Position numbers and translations under genes: made by a program. Source: Thiohalocapsa sp. PB-PSB1 (GTDB taxonomy: Bacteria > Pseudomonadota > Gammaproteobacteria > Chromatiales > Chromatiaceae). Taken from it: a stretch of 64,000 nt of DNA. The first letter of the stretch is position 1, and every line of letters starts with the position of its first letter. Shown here in pieces: positions 27,066 through 35,274 of this stretch. The notes beneath the pieces were generated by a model, which was given only the letters and a program-made list of their open reading frames with translations, made no database searches and had not been told where the DNA came from. The stretch is from assembly GCA_016745215.1 (NCBI GenBank), contig CP050890.1, positions 6,944,001-7,008,000 on the forward strand, given 5' to 3'.

Positions 27066-28291
27066 CTTGCTCATATAGCTCGACTCTCCCAGGGAAGGTA
27101 AGACTCCCTTTCCTCTATACCCGCTTCAAGCAGCTAATTGGGGCGCGAACAGGCCGCGTGCAGCACGAATGCCACGTAAGTATTTCGTCTGTCGCCGAGC
27201 ACACAAACTGGTCATTGCTTCTGGCGCACCGATCGCGGTGCCGAATGCATCGAGAAGCCGGTCGGCGTGGCTGAGGAAGCGTTCGCTGTCGATGTTCAGC
27301 CGATCGAGGATGCGTGGATGCTGCTCCGCAATATGACCGCGCTTGTCCGAGCGTAGCGCCCGGCCCGTCCAATCGACCAGCTCCAGATAGTCCTCAAACG
27401 CGAAGGGCACCGCCCAAGGCGCCCGGGCGGTTGCGTCGAACGGCATCAGCGGGATTTTCGGCAAGGCCTGTGTTTCTTCCTCTGAGCGCAAGGTTTCGCC
27501 CTCCAGCGCGGGAGGAGACAGGCTGACCGGCGGGCTCTCTGTTGCGGTGATCTCGGAATCAACCTTGTCCGGCACCGCTTCGATGCGCTCTTGGATGGAG
27601 CTGTAGTCCGAGTCCTCCAGCGTCTCGGCGATCCCGGCGCGCACCGGGTTGAGATCGACATAGGCCATCGCCGCCAGCAGTGCCTGCTCATCCAGCAACG
27701 CCTGGCTCTTGAAGCGACCTTCCCAGAAGCGGCCCTTCACGCCGTCCTCGGCATTCGCCTGCCGGGCAATGTGCTCGTTCAGCGTGCGCATGAACCAGGA
27801 CAGGTCGTGCAGCCGCGCCCGGTAGGTCTCGGCCAGCTCTTCCACCTTGGCGATCTCCGCATCGCACATCTCGGCGCGCGCCTCGGACAGGTAACGCGTC
27901 ACCAACAGCGGGCCTGTGAACAGTTGTGTCCAGCGTGTCAGCACCTCCTCGACCGACCAATCCAAGGCCCGCTGCTGGTCGATGCGGACAACAACGTGAT
28001 AGTGGTTGCTCATGACGGCATAGGCGGCTACGTCGATCGCGAAGATCGCGGCGAGCTGCATGATGCGCTCGGCGATCCACCCGCGACGGTGATCGTAGTT
28101 GTTGCCAGAGAAATGGTCCTCCCCACAGAGGAAGGCGCGCCGCACGCAGCGACTGACGCAGTGATACCAAGGAGTGTCTTCGAGAGAGACGAGCGTTGCG
28201 CGGGGACTGGTCATGGCGAGATTCCAGATGTTGAGTGGTTAAAAAAAGCCTAGCCCAGGTATGGAAGGAAAGTCAAGCTAAGTGGGTGTCC
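27036..28291 (-). mobile_element. RAYT element bounded by GGACACCC inverted repeats
   Basis: Two inverted copies, GGACACCCATTTAGCTTG at 27036-27053 and its inverse with one change (CAAGCTAAGTGGGTGTCC) at 28274-28291, bracket a Y1-type transposase gene. The left copy is followed by a second direct CCCATTTAGCTTGCTC. The element separates intron A from intron B. HUH transposases leave no target duplication, and none is seen. I infer that this 1256-base unit moved, or recombined, as a piece. Confidence 0.6.
27126..28214 (-). CDS. REP-associated tyrosine transposase (Y1/HUH family)
   Basis: 362 residues. N-terminal TPWYHCVSRCVRRAFLCGED, then AYAVMSNHYHVVVRID with the HxH metal site of HUH nucleases, and AMAYVDLNPVRAGIAETLEDSDYSS, the conserved C-terminal part of the Y1 domain. 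The catalytic Tyr is expected in the second helix; candidates are present in YLSEAR and AYVDLNP. The extra ~130 C-terminal residues are shared by the longer members seen in purple bacteria. These enzymes act on palindromic REP sequences; the GGACACCC repeats around it are the likely substrate. Confidence 0.8.
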   Translation of the reverse strand: MTSPRATLVSLEDTPWYHCVSRCVRRAFLCGEDHFSGNNYDHRRGWIAERIMQLAAIFAIDVAAYAVMSNHYHVVVRIDQQRALDWSVEEVLTRWTQLFTGPLLVTRYLSEARAEMCDAEIAKVEELAETYRARLHDLSWFMRTLNEHIARQANAEDGVKGRFWEGRFKSQALLDEQALLAAMAYVDLNPVRAGIAETLEDSDYSSIQERIEAVPDKVDSEITATESPPVSLSPPALEGETLRSEEETQALPKIPLMPFDATARAPWAVPFAFEDYLELVDWTGRALRSDKRGHIAEQHPRILDRLNIDSERFLSHADRLLDAFGTAIGAPEAMTSLCARRQTKYLRGIRAARGLFAPQLAA

Positions 28292-29043
28292 TATTAAAGT
28301 CCATCCTTGGGTGGAATATCAGAAAGTATCCAAACGGAAAACTTCTGATCAAACCGTCAGAGTCGAGCATCAAGACGCTGGCAGAGAAAACAGGGGAAAT
28401 CCTCCGAAATAACCGGCAAGCCAAGACCACGAATCTGTTGAAACAGCTCAATCCAATCATTCGGGGCTGGGCGAATTATCACAAACACGCGGTGGCAAAG
28501 CTGGTGTTTCAACGAGTGGATACGTTCATCTTCAAACAGTTATGGCACTGGGCAAAAAGACGACACCCGAGAAAACCTTCCCACTGGGTTAAAGATCAAT
28601 ACTTCAAAACGGTGGGAGGCAATCACTGGGTGTTTACAGGTGTTGACGATCAAGGAGATCCGATACGTCTGTTCAAGGCCGATCTTGTGCCCGTCACAAG
28701 GCACGTGAAAATCCAAGGTGAAGCCAACCCTTATGACCCCGATTGGGAAAACTACTTCGAACAGAGGTATCTACAAAAGTGGAAATGCCGAAAATGGGGG
28801 AAAACCAAGCTACGGAGCATCTGGAAGCAACAGGGTGGTTTTTGTCCGATGTGTAGCCAAGGCTTCAATGGTGATACAAGTATTCATACGCATCACATCA
28901 TCGAACGCTGCAAAGGGGGAGATGATAACCTGGATAACCTGGTCCTGCTCCATCCTAACTGTCATCGTCAGGTTCATCACCTGATGAAACTCGGTGCGAA
29001 CATGCAGTTCGTGTTCGCTCATTTGACAGCCGGCCCTGGCTAA
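28292..29043 (+). pseudogene. group II intron maturase (B), C-terminal fragment with HNH domain
   Basis: About 250 codons, reading ILGWNIRKYPNGKLLIKPS (the end of the RT palm), the thumb/X domain (LLKQLNPIIRGWANYHKHAV; FKQLWHWAKRRHPRKP), a DNA-binding linker, and a C-terminal HNH endonuclease: CPMCSQGF, IHTHHIIERCKGGDDNLDNLVLLHPNCHRQVHH. The N-terminal two thirds are gone. The GTG at 28282 that opens the frame lies in the RAYT repeat, so any product would start there. The HNH places the lost parent in the CL (LtrA with En domain) class. Confidence 0.75.
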
Positions 29044-29061
29044 CGGGGCTTTGAAAGGCTT

Positions 29062-29095
29062 GAGCCGGATGCGGGGAAACTCGCACGTCCGGTTC
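29062..29095 (+). ncRNA. group II intron domain V (intron B)
   Basis: A 34-base stem-loop starting GAGCCGGATGCGG, with GAAA tetraloop region and closing CGTCCGGTTC, the diagnostic catalytic domain V with its conserved AGC-like triad near the start. It is followed by domain VI (GCCTCCCCGCTGTGAAGCGGGGCGGC hairpin, split here only for position: 29101-29128) and the 3' end CCCGAC at 29136. Confidence 0.8.
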
Positions 29096-29180
29096 TTAGG
29101 GGGCCTCCCCGCTGTGAAGCGGGGCGGCTACCCGACTTAGCAATCATATCGGCTCAGTTTTTCGCAACAATACAAGAGAG

Positions 29181-30555
29181 CTACAAGAAACCTTGATACT
29201 TATCATCTCTGGTTAATCGTATCTCCACATTGTTCTCTAAGTCATAACTATATATTTCATAGCCGCCCAGCGTCTCCGGGAATACTTTCTCGTGTTCGTG
29301 CGCAGTCCTATAATGCTCAGGATCCTTATTAAAAAATATTCTCTTTGAGTCCGCTGACCACACCGGATTGAATCCTTCTGCAAATTTCCACGCGTTCCTG
29401 TTTGTAATATCGAGAAGATACAGCGCTGGGGGGGTGTTCCATGGATGAGCATTCATCACTAAGCTTCCCATTCGGCGATAATGTTAACTGTCCTTGCTCA
29501 AGGTGCACCAAGTCTTCTCCTACATCATCTGCATATATATTTGTATGCTCGAGTTTCAACCCATGATCGGTTATCGCAAAGGATTTTCCAAGTTTCCGAA
29601 AATAGTAAAAGTATTCATGTTCATCGTATACGCGAAATACTATATCTTTTGGCGTTAACCCAACAATCAAAGGGTTGCGTATATCATAAACGTATTCCCC
29701 AACGTTGATATTAAATATCTTCTCCGGCTTTTCTGGAGTCAAATCTATATCCCGCGCAAACAACTCGATCTTCCCGAAGCCGCCTTCTTGAAATTTGGCT
29801 ACTCGATAAACGATAATATTGCGCGTTCGCATCCATGACGAATCGTCACCTTTCCAACTATACATTTTCGCAATTGATGCGGCATCGTATAATTGAATTT
29901 CCGCTGCTTCTGTAACGGTATCGAAAGAAAGCACGGAATAATATCTGCCATCGCCCGAACAGTTAAATTGTGAATATTCTGTGTTGTCTTTTGATAGTAA
30001 CGTTCTTTCTTCTAGATGCTGGTCTAAGTAAGAAATGGAGCCATCGGAATTGAAAAATACTGTCTTGTTGCCATAGCAATTGTAAATGCTGTGCTTTACG
30101 CTTGGAGATGTCGTGTGTTGTCGCACATCTGTACCATCTGTATTCATAGAGAAAACTTGCGTTAAGAGATTCTCACCATCGTTATCCGCCTTCGCAGTAT
30201 AAAATACCCTGTTCTGGAAAAAGTTAGCTTTTTCCGATTTTTCATCCTGCTGTAGTAAATCGTTTATGTTTCTAATAAAATCTTCAGCTACATGTTCTTG
30301 CCTTTCCTTCCCCGAGTTGTTATGAGCTTGGGAATGAATCACTGACTGTGAGTACATCATCGCACCGATTCCGACGATGGCTAAAGACCATGTAAGAATC
30401 AGGACCCATTTGAGCAAATGGTAAGACTGCTCTTTTGTCAACTGCGCGAAAATTTTCTTTCGTATTACATCCCTAAACAGAAGTAGGAACACGCCAACAG
30501 ATAAACCGCCGATTCCGGCAATCTTACCTACTATTTCCAGGACTTGTGGTTCCAT
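29181..30555 (-). CDS. membrane-anchored PD40/TolB-like beta-propeller protein, frameshifted (cassette)
   Basis: Start MEPQVLEIVGKIAG at 30555. Two transmembrane segments near residues 13-27 and 50-66, then a long domain with short repeats such as TLLSKDNTEYSQFNCSGDGRYYSV and LTLSPNGK that resemble PD40/TolB propeller blades. At about 29466 the frame breaks: the first frame continues into unrelated text while a +1 frame continues MNAHPWNTPPALYLLDITN, FNPVWSADSKRIFF, clearly the last blade, to a stop at 29181. One base removed would give about 457 residues. It is the second cassette; its own attC is missing because the intron block begins 45 bases downstream. Function unknown. Confidence 0.55.
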
Positions 30556-30590
30556 CGACTATTGAGCAAATGTGTTATAAAAGTGATGTA

Positions 30591-30671
30591 CGCTAACGCC
30601 AGCCATAACCGGACCCAAAAAGCAGAGCGCAGCGGAGCTTTTTGGGGTCCGAGTTTATGGCATTGTTAGGC
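30591..30671 (-). other. integron attC site (attC4)
   Basis: The clearest of the set. On the minus strand: R'' GCCTAAC (30671-30665), L'' CCATAAAC, L' GTTATGG and R' GTTAGCG (30597-30591), with arms CGGACCCCAAAAAGC / GCTTTTTGGGTCCG around a GGAGCGCAG-like loop and the expected unpaired extra bases. The stop codon of the cassette-1 gene (TAA) is part of R''. Confidence 0.85.
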
Positions 30672-31394
30672 ATTTTTTTGCGACTCTATGTAGCTGAGAT
30701 GAGATTCCCACCATTGTGAATTGGCTGCTGAATAATCAGCAAAATCAAGTGCATTCTTATAGTATTTAGAAAAAGCAGGATCAGTATTTAACCGTGAGAT
30801 TGCCTCTTGTATTGAATTTTTTCTCGATTGCCGCCACCAGCGTGGATAATCTAAGGCCAACGGTGTTACCGCAGATAGGCCACCATCTTTTAAATGCCTT
30901 TCCCAGGGCATAAAACAAGCTGCTGAGAAGCCACCGTTAAAAGGCGGCTCTCGAAACTCTTTGCTTAAAGTAACCCCGATCCATTTTTGGGCTTTTTCTG
31001 CATCGGCTGCACTTACTATGGGCTTGCCAACAAAATGTTGTTTTTCTTTATCTAATATTGCTTCACCAACACTGATAGAACCCCTTAAGGGAAGGCCAAT
31101 TTCAATTGCTTTGCATAGCACTTCCATGATTGAGTAGCACAATGACTGAAGGTCTCGGGGATGATAGGGGCTCCAGAAAGCTATCGTATCGCTGAAATAA
31201 GTTGACTGAAGCTGTTCCATGCCGAAATACGGTGTTCCTTGCCACGAACTGAAAACCAGCCCCTCATGATCTTGTTTGTTTGCAGCTTCTAACAGCTCTC
31301 GATAATCGGAATAAAGTGAGGCAAGACCTCTGGTTTTCACAAGATTTGAAAATCCAAGTACGTCAAGGAAGCAAAATAGTTGATCTTTGGCCAT
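30666..31394 (-). CDS. class III nucleotide-cyclase-like protein (first integron cassette)
   Basis: 242 residues from ATG 31394 (GAGGA six bases upstream), starting 20 bases after the attI core. The pattern FCFLDVLGFSNLV (Asp 11), YFSDTIAFW (Asp 69), LPLRGSISVGEAI and VGKPIVSAADAEKAQKWIGVTLS follows the layout of class III adenylate/guanylate-cyclase-like domains: two metal-binding Asp, the RG-I-x-x-GE strand and a V-G-x-x-V-x-x-A helix start. Proteins like this include the cyclases of Pycsar phage defence and many orphans. No known effector is next to it, so the defence role is inference. Being first in the array, it would be the best expressed cassette. Confidence 0.5.
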   Translation of the reverse strand: MAKDQLFCFLDVLGFSNLVKTRGLASLYSDYRELLEAANKQDHEGLVFSSWQGTPYFGMEQLQSTYFSDTIAFWSPYHPRDLQSLCYSIMEVLCKAIEIGLPLRGSISVGEAILDKEKQHFVGKPIVSAADAEKAQKWIGVTLSKEFREPPFNGGFSAACFMPWERHLKDGGLSAVTPLALDYPRWWRQSRKNSIQEAISRLNTDPAFSKYYKNALDFADYSAANSQWWESHLSYIESQKNA

Positions 31395-31413
31395 GAGGCT
31401 TCCTCGTTTCAAT

Positions 31414-31485
31414 GCCTAACAGTGTATTCGTTTGCATGCAAATCGAACAGCTCGCCTGACTTGCTAGACAAACACATCGATTTGC
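31414..31485 (-). other. probable attI (primary recombination) site
   Basis: Minus-strand core GTTAGGC (31420-31414), directly before the first cassette gene and between it and the divergent integrase stump, which is exactly where attI lies in an integron. A perfect 9-base inverted pair GCAAATCGA (31438-31446) / TCGATTTGC (31477-31485) may be integrase binding sites. No cassette promoter could be assigned with confidence. Confidence 0.55.
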
Positions 31486-31589
31486 TTTCAAAAAGAACCA
31501 TTCAACATGCGTGCATGCAAAATGGCTCGATGTGCAAAGCATGCAAAAACTAGTAGTATTGCGCCCATTGTCATCAAGAGCGCGCAATC

Positions 31590-31763
31590 ATGTCAAGAAG
31601 AAATACCCCGTCCGGCTCGCCCCGGCGCGAGCATGGCACTCCGTCACGCTGGGATCAGTATTGGGCGCTGCTGGTGGCCAAGCGGATACCTCAACAGGCA
31701 CAGCGCTGGTACGTGACACATGTGCAGGACTTCTTGGATGTAAACAAAACAGGACACCTGTAA
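31590..31763 (+). pseudogene. intI: integron integrase, N-terminal stump
   Basis: 57 codons from ATG 31590 to TAA 31763. After a Ser/Arg-rich start the text reads RWDQYWALLVAKRIPQQAQ then RWYVTHVQDFLDVN, matching the N-terminal SAM-like DNA-binding domain of integron integrases, in which W-D-x-[YF] and RWYV-x-H are typical. The frame then enters a REP-like sequence (AACAGGACACCTG) and stops; the catalytic domain with its Arg-His-Arg-Tyr is absent from the window. Its orientation, divergent from the cassettes with attI between, is the canonical integron layout. With no integrase the array is immobile unless one acts in trans. Confidence 0.6.
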
Positions 31764-31815
31764 ACAAAACAAACAAAACAGGACACCCACTTTGATTGGT
31801 TTTAAACAGTGGTTT
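31744..31815. repeat. REP-like GGACACC copies at the integrase truncation point
   Basis: AACAGGACACCTGTAAAC followed by AACAGGACACCCACTTTG (31775-31793), separated by CAAAACAAACAAAA, then a 12-base direct repeat GGTTTTAAACAG (twice, near 31798 and 31810). The GGACACCCACTT piece equals the RAYT element end and the copies near 23.3 kb. It marks where intI was lost. Confidence 0.55.
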
Positions 31816-32413
31816 TAAACAGTAAACGACTCGACCGTTCCGCCAGGTCGACCGTGAAGAAATTAGGTTGCGCTTTTGATCGGAGCCCGACGGTAACGCA
31901 TGTACTGCAATGTCGTTTTGTGTTCGTGGTGGTTGGGTGGTGGAACGAAGCACAGAGAGACGTACACCGAGCGACCCTGTTGGGATTCGTTCCTCATTCC
32001 AACCTACGCGCGCTGTCCGCGGCCATTTTCCGCCGCTGACAACGCGGAAGCACGCGGAAACATGCAGGCTTGGGTATTCACCGCAGAGGCGCAGCGTGCG
32101 CAGAGGGGCCGGGCGAATGCATGCTCTTCTCAGCGTACTCTGCGTCTCTGCGGTGAATCGAACTCGATGTTGGGTGAATGGGTTTAGGCGATTGTTGTCG
32201 AGCGCTAGACCATCTGACTTGTCTTCTCGTCCGCCTGCTTGTTGCGGTAACCCGCCTGTGGAGCGACTATGAGCGGGTTGCCGCTTCGGTATGTTTCTCT
32301 CCGGTGATCGCTCCGGTATCGAGACGATCGCCTCGCAGGTCGACGCCAACAGTAGGCACCAGCTCCCGCCAGATGGTATAAAGGTCAAAAGACATTGCTC
32401 TACCAAGCAACGG
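31816..32413. repeat. non-coding stretch with inverted repeat TTCACCGCAGAG
   Basis: About 600 bases between the integron and Wadjet without a credible gene. It contains an imperfect palindrome: TTCACCGCAGAGGCGCAG at 32077-32094 and the inverse of TTCACCGCAGAGACGCAG at 32140-32157, a repeat type scattered in many gammaproteobacterial genomes. The last 120 bases before the jetA ATG should hold the Wadjet promoter; I see no clear -35/-10. Confidence 0.5.
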
Positions 32414-34042
32414 ATGCCCGACACCAGCTTTAATTACCTCACCGCCGACAAGACAGATCTGTACCGTATCCTGATGCAGGCATTCTCTGAGGCCAAGGAA
32501 CATTTCCAGGTTCATCTGCGCCCGGAGGATGTGCAGGAGCGGGCCGCGCGCAATGGCCAGCACATCGAGCTCGACGCGATCCAGACTGCCCTCGGCCAAT
32601 TGGTGGAATGGGGCAATCTTCAGGCCGAGCCCGACACCAGCCGAGTGACTACGGTGGAGGACTTTTATCGGGCGCGCTATCTGTACCAGATTACGCGCGA
32701 GGGAGAAGCCGCCCAAGCAGCCCTGGCCACCTATCGGCGGATGCTTGAACATCAGGGTGCCCTGCAATCCGTGGCCCTGGCCGACATCGCCAGCCAGCTG
32801 CGCGCTTTGCGGACCCTGCTGGATGCCTCGGACACCGCAATTGCGCAAGACAGCGCAAAGTCGCATTTGCTGTTGCGCGATATCACCCGGGTCTTTACCG
32901 ACCTTGCAGACAATGCCCGCGATTTCATGGCCGGGCTGGGCCGAGGGCTGGATCTGCGCCGAGCCGAACGCGCCGCCTTTATCGATTACAAGGACCGTCT
33001 GCTGGACTATTTGCGCCAATTTATCGGCGACCTGGTGACGCGCTCCGCTGAAATTTCACAGCTGATTTTGGACATACAGCAGCATGCAGGTTTCCGCCCT
33101 CTGCTGGAACAGATCGCCGAGCGTGACGCCGCGGACCTAGCCCCTGCGCCCGATCTGGAGCATGCCGATCCTGCCGCGCTCGATCCAGCCCTGGCCAGGG
33201 CCACTAGGCTCGACGAATGGCAGGCCCGTTGGTCCGGACTCGAGGCCTGGTTCATCGGCTCGATAGACAAACCATCCCAGGCCGAATTATTGCGCTCGCG
33301 GGCTCGGCGGGCTATTTCCGATCTGGTGGACGCCGTGGTTCAGCTCAACGAACGCCGCCTCGGGCGCAGCGACCGCTCCGCCGATTACCGTACGTTGGCC
33401 GCTTGGTTTATGCATTGCGAAAGCGATACCGAGGCGCATCGGCTATGGCGTGCCGCCTTCGGGCTGACCCCGGCACGACATCTTGGCATCGACAACGACA
33501 GCTTGCAGGCGCGCAACGAACAGCCGGTGCCACCTTCGCGCCCCTGGGCCGAGGCACCCACCTTGCAGATCAGTCCGCGCCTGCGGGAAACCGGCAGCCA
33601 TGGAAAACGCGGCGTGCCGCCGAAAGTCCGGGATCGCGGCAAGGATAAGCAACGGCTGAAGACGCAATTGGATCGTGAAAGTCTGCAAGCTCGCGATGCC
33701 CGCCGCCGCCTGGCGACCGGGGAAGAAACCCGGCTGAGCCAGATCGGCAGGCTCGAGCCCGCGAGTTTCGATCTGTTTTTGCATTTGCTCGGCGAGGCGC
33801 TGGCGGCAACTCGCGATCCTGAACAGACCGTGCAAACGATCACCGGCGACGGCACCATCAGCATTTCTTTACAACCCTTGGACCCCGAGACCCGTGCTGT
33901 AATCACAACCCCCGCTGGAGACTTCGGCGGACGGGATTACCTGGTACGCATTACCGATCTGGAAACTGGCGCCCCGCCGAGCCCCAGTGATCCACGGGCT
34001 TTCGACCTTCGGCAAGCACAGCGGGACAGGGTTAGCCCGTGA
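32414..34042 (+). CDS. jetA: Wadjet type II subunit JetA (DUF2397, TIGR02677 family)
   Basis: 542 residues from ATG 32414. It begins FNYLTADKTDLYRILMQAFSEAKE, a winged-helix-like start, followed by YLYQITREGEAAQAALATYRR and a long helical middle (LRTLLDASDTAIA; FIDYKDRLLDYLRQFIGDLV), the recognised DUF2397 layout. By analogy with MukF/kleisin, JetA bridges the two SMC heads in the Wadjet complex. Family length is about 500-540. The stop overlaps the GTG start of jetB, and the four jet genes run without gaps, so the operon is complete and in the standard type II order (DUF2397-DUF2398-TIGR02680-DUF2399). Confidence 0.9.
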   Translation: MPDTSFNYLTADKTDLYRILMQAFSEAKEHFQVHLRPEDVQERAARNGQHIELDAIQTALGQLVEWGNLQAEPDTSRVTTVEDFYRARYLYQITREGEAAQAALATYRRMLEHQGALQSVALADIASQLRALRTLLDASDTAIAQDSAKSHLLLRDITRVFTDLADNARDFMAGLGRGLDLRRAERAAFIDYKDRLLDYLRQFIGDLVTRSAEISQLILDIQQHAGFRPLLEQIAERDAADLAPAPDLEHADPAALDPALARATRLDEWQARWSGLEAWFIGSIDKPSQAELLRSRARRAISDLVDAVVQLNERRLGRSDRSADYRTLAAWFMHCESDTEAHRLWRAAFGLTPARHLGIDNDSLQARNEQPVPPSRPWAEAPTLQISPRLRETGSHGKRGVPPKVRDRGKDKQRLKTQLDRESLQARDARRRLATGEETRLSQIGRLEPASFDLFLHLLGEALAATRDPEQTVQTITGDGTISISLQPLDPETRAVITTPAGDFGGRDYLVRITDLETGAPPSPSDPRAFDLRQAQRDRVSP

Positions 34043-35274
34043 ACCTGTCCAGCCTGGCCCTTGGCGACCGCCTCGACCAATTGCGAGACGACGAACGCCG
34101 CCGCGCCATGCGCAGTCTGCTGATGCAGCCCCTGCTCTATGCCGATCATCCGGCCTGCCCGTTGGTAAAACGGCATGTCGACTGGCTCAGGCACTGGCTG
34201 CATGGCGAAACCCGCTGGGATTTGCATCTGGAGGCCGACTTTGTCCGGCTGGCCAAGACCGCTCCCGAACAGGACGATGGCAGCCGCGCAGCCCGTCTTG
34301 GCAAAGGTTCCTTGCATCTGGATTTTACGCGCCGCCGCTACGCCCTGCTGTGTCTGGTGTTGGCAGGCCTGGAACGCGGCGAGATCCAGAGCACATTGGG
34401 CCGGCTCGGCAAGGCCGCCGTGGACCAAGCAGCTGAGCCTGGCATTTTGGCCAGCGGCCTGCGCTTCGAATTGCGCACCCAGGAGGACCGCCGGGATTTG
34501 GTGGCTGTGGTGCGTTTGTTGCTGGATCTCGCCGTGCTGGTGCGGGTGGCCGGCAATGAGGAAGCCTATATCCGGAACGAAACCAAGGACGTGCTCTACG
34601 ACATCGACCGCCACGTGTTGTCCGCCCTGTTGGTGACCCGACGCGGTCCATCGTTGATCGGCAGCCTGGAACAACCAGTCGAAACTTTGGATCAGCGCAT
34701 CGGCGCCATCAACGCCCGGTTTGTGGCCGACACCCCGGAGGCACGCAATCGAGCCCTGCGCCAGCGACTGACTGAGCGCTTGCTCGATGATCCGGTGCTG
34801 TACTATGCGGATCTGGGTGAGGACGAAAAGACCTATTTGCTCAATCAGCGCCATGCCATCGTCCAGCGCATCCACGAGGCCACCGGCTTGATTCCTGAAA
34901 TGCGCGCCGAGGGCATCGCCATGGTCGACCCGGACGGCGACCTCAGCGATCAGCGCATGCCCGCCGAGGGCACCGAGGGACATATTACTCTGTTGCTGGC
35001 CGCACATCTGGCGACGCATTTGGCGCAAGACCTGGTCGAACCCTGGACCAGCCTTCACCAAGCCTACCGGGGCTGGGTCGAGCAATATGGACGCTACTGG
35101 AAAAAAGCCGCCAAAGAGGCGCATGCCGAGCAAAGCTTCTGCCGGGATGCCGCCAAGCGCCTGGCCGGCTTGGGCTTGGCCAAGATCGAGGAGGACGGCG
35201 TTCGCCCATTGCCGGCGGTCGCCCGCTATGCGCTGGACGCGCCGCGCATCAGCCGCACGGGCAAACATGCATGA
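34039..35274 (+). CDS. jetB: Wadjet type II subunit JetB (DUF2398, TIGR02678 family)
   Basis: 411 residues starting at GTG 34039, overlapping jetA's stop (GTGA). RRRAMRSLLMQPLLYADHP, FTRRRYALLCLVLAGLERGE, a helical core with RNETKDVLYDIDRHVLSALL and the ending RLAGLGLAKIEEDGVRPLPAVARYAL match DUF2398. The protein is the MukE-like KITE subunit that binds the JetA kleisin. It ends at 35274, overlapping jetC's ATG (ATGA), pointing to translational coupling and fixed stoichiometry. Confidence 0.9.
   Translation: MNLSSLALGDRLDQLRDDERRRAMRSLLMQPLLYADHPACPLVKRHVDWLRHWLHGETRWDLHLEADFVRLAKTAPEQDDGSRAARLGKGSLHLDFTRRRYALLCLVLAGLERGEIQSTLGRLGKAAVDQAAEPGILASGLRFELRTQEDRRDLVAVVRLLLDLAVLVRVAGNEEAYIRNETKDVLYDIDRHVLSALLVTRRGPSLIGSLEQPVETLDQRIGAINARFVADTPEARNRALRQRLTERLLDDPVLYYADLGEDEKTYLLNQRHAIVQRIHEATGLIPEMRAEGIAMVDPDGDLSDQRMPAEGTEGHITLLLAAHLATHLAQDLVEPWTSLHQAYRGWVEQYGRYWKKAAKEAHAEQSFCRDAAKRLAGLGLAKIEEDGVRPLPAVARYALDAPRISRTGKHA

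Larger units (their letters stand above)
28292..29136 (+). mobile_element. group II intron B, 5' part missing
   Basis: Begins directly after the RAYT right repeat inside a maturase gene and ends with domains V and VI (to CTACCCGAC at 29136). The RNA 5' half and the reverse transcriptase domain are absent. The maturase fragment differs from that of intron A and carries an HNH domain, so A and B are two different introns joined across the RAYT element rather than halves of one. Confidence 0.65.

Noticed and set aside
25067..29136. Single intact group II intron interpretation
   Set aside because: Each maturase part has its own thumb domain, only one has an HNH, and a RAYT element on the other strand lies between.
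29329..29466. C-terminal tail of the cassette-2 protein in its first frame
   Set aside because: The text after the frameshift does not continue the propeller, while the +1 frame does.
32291..32413. Longer start for jetA
   Set aside because: The extra 41 codons have no similarity to DUF2397 starts; ATG 32414 fits the family.
31588..32424. 278-codon minus-strand open frame across the integron/Wadjet gap
   Set aside because: It covers an inverted repeat and the integrase stump and has no protein-like pattern.
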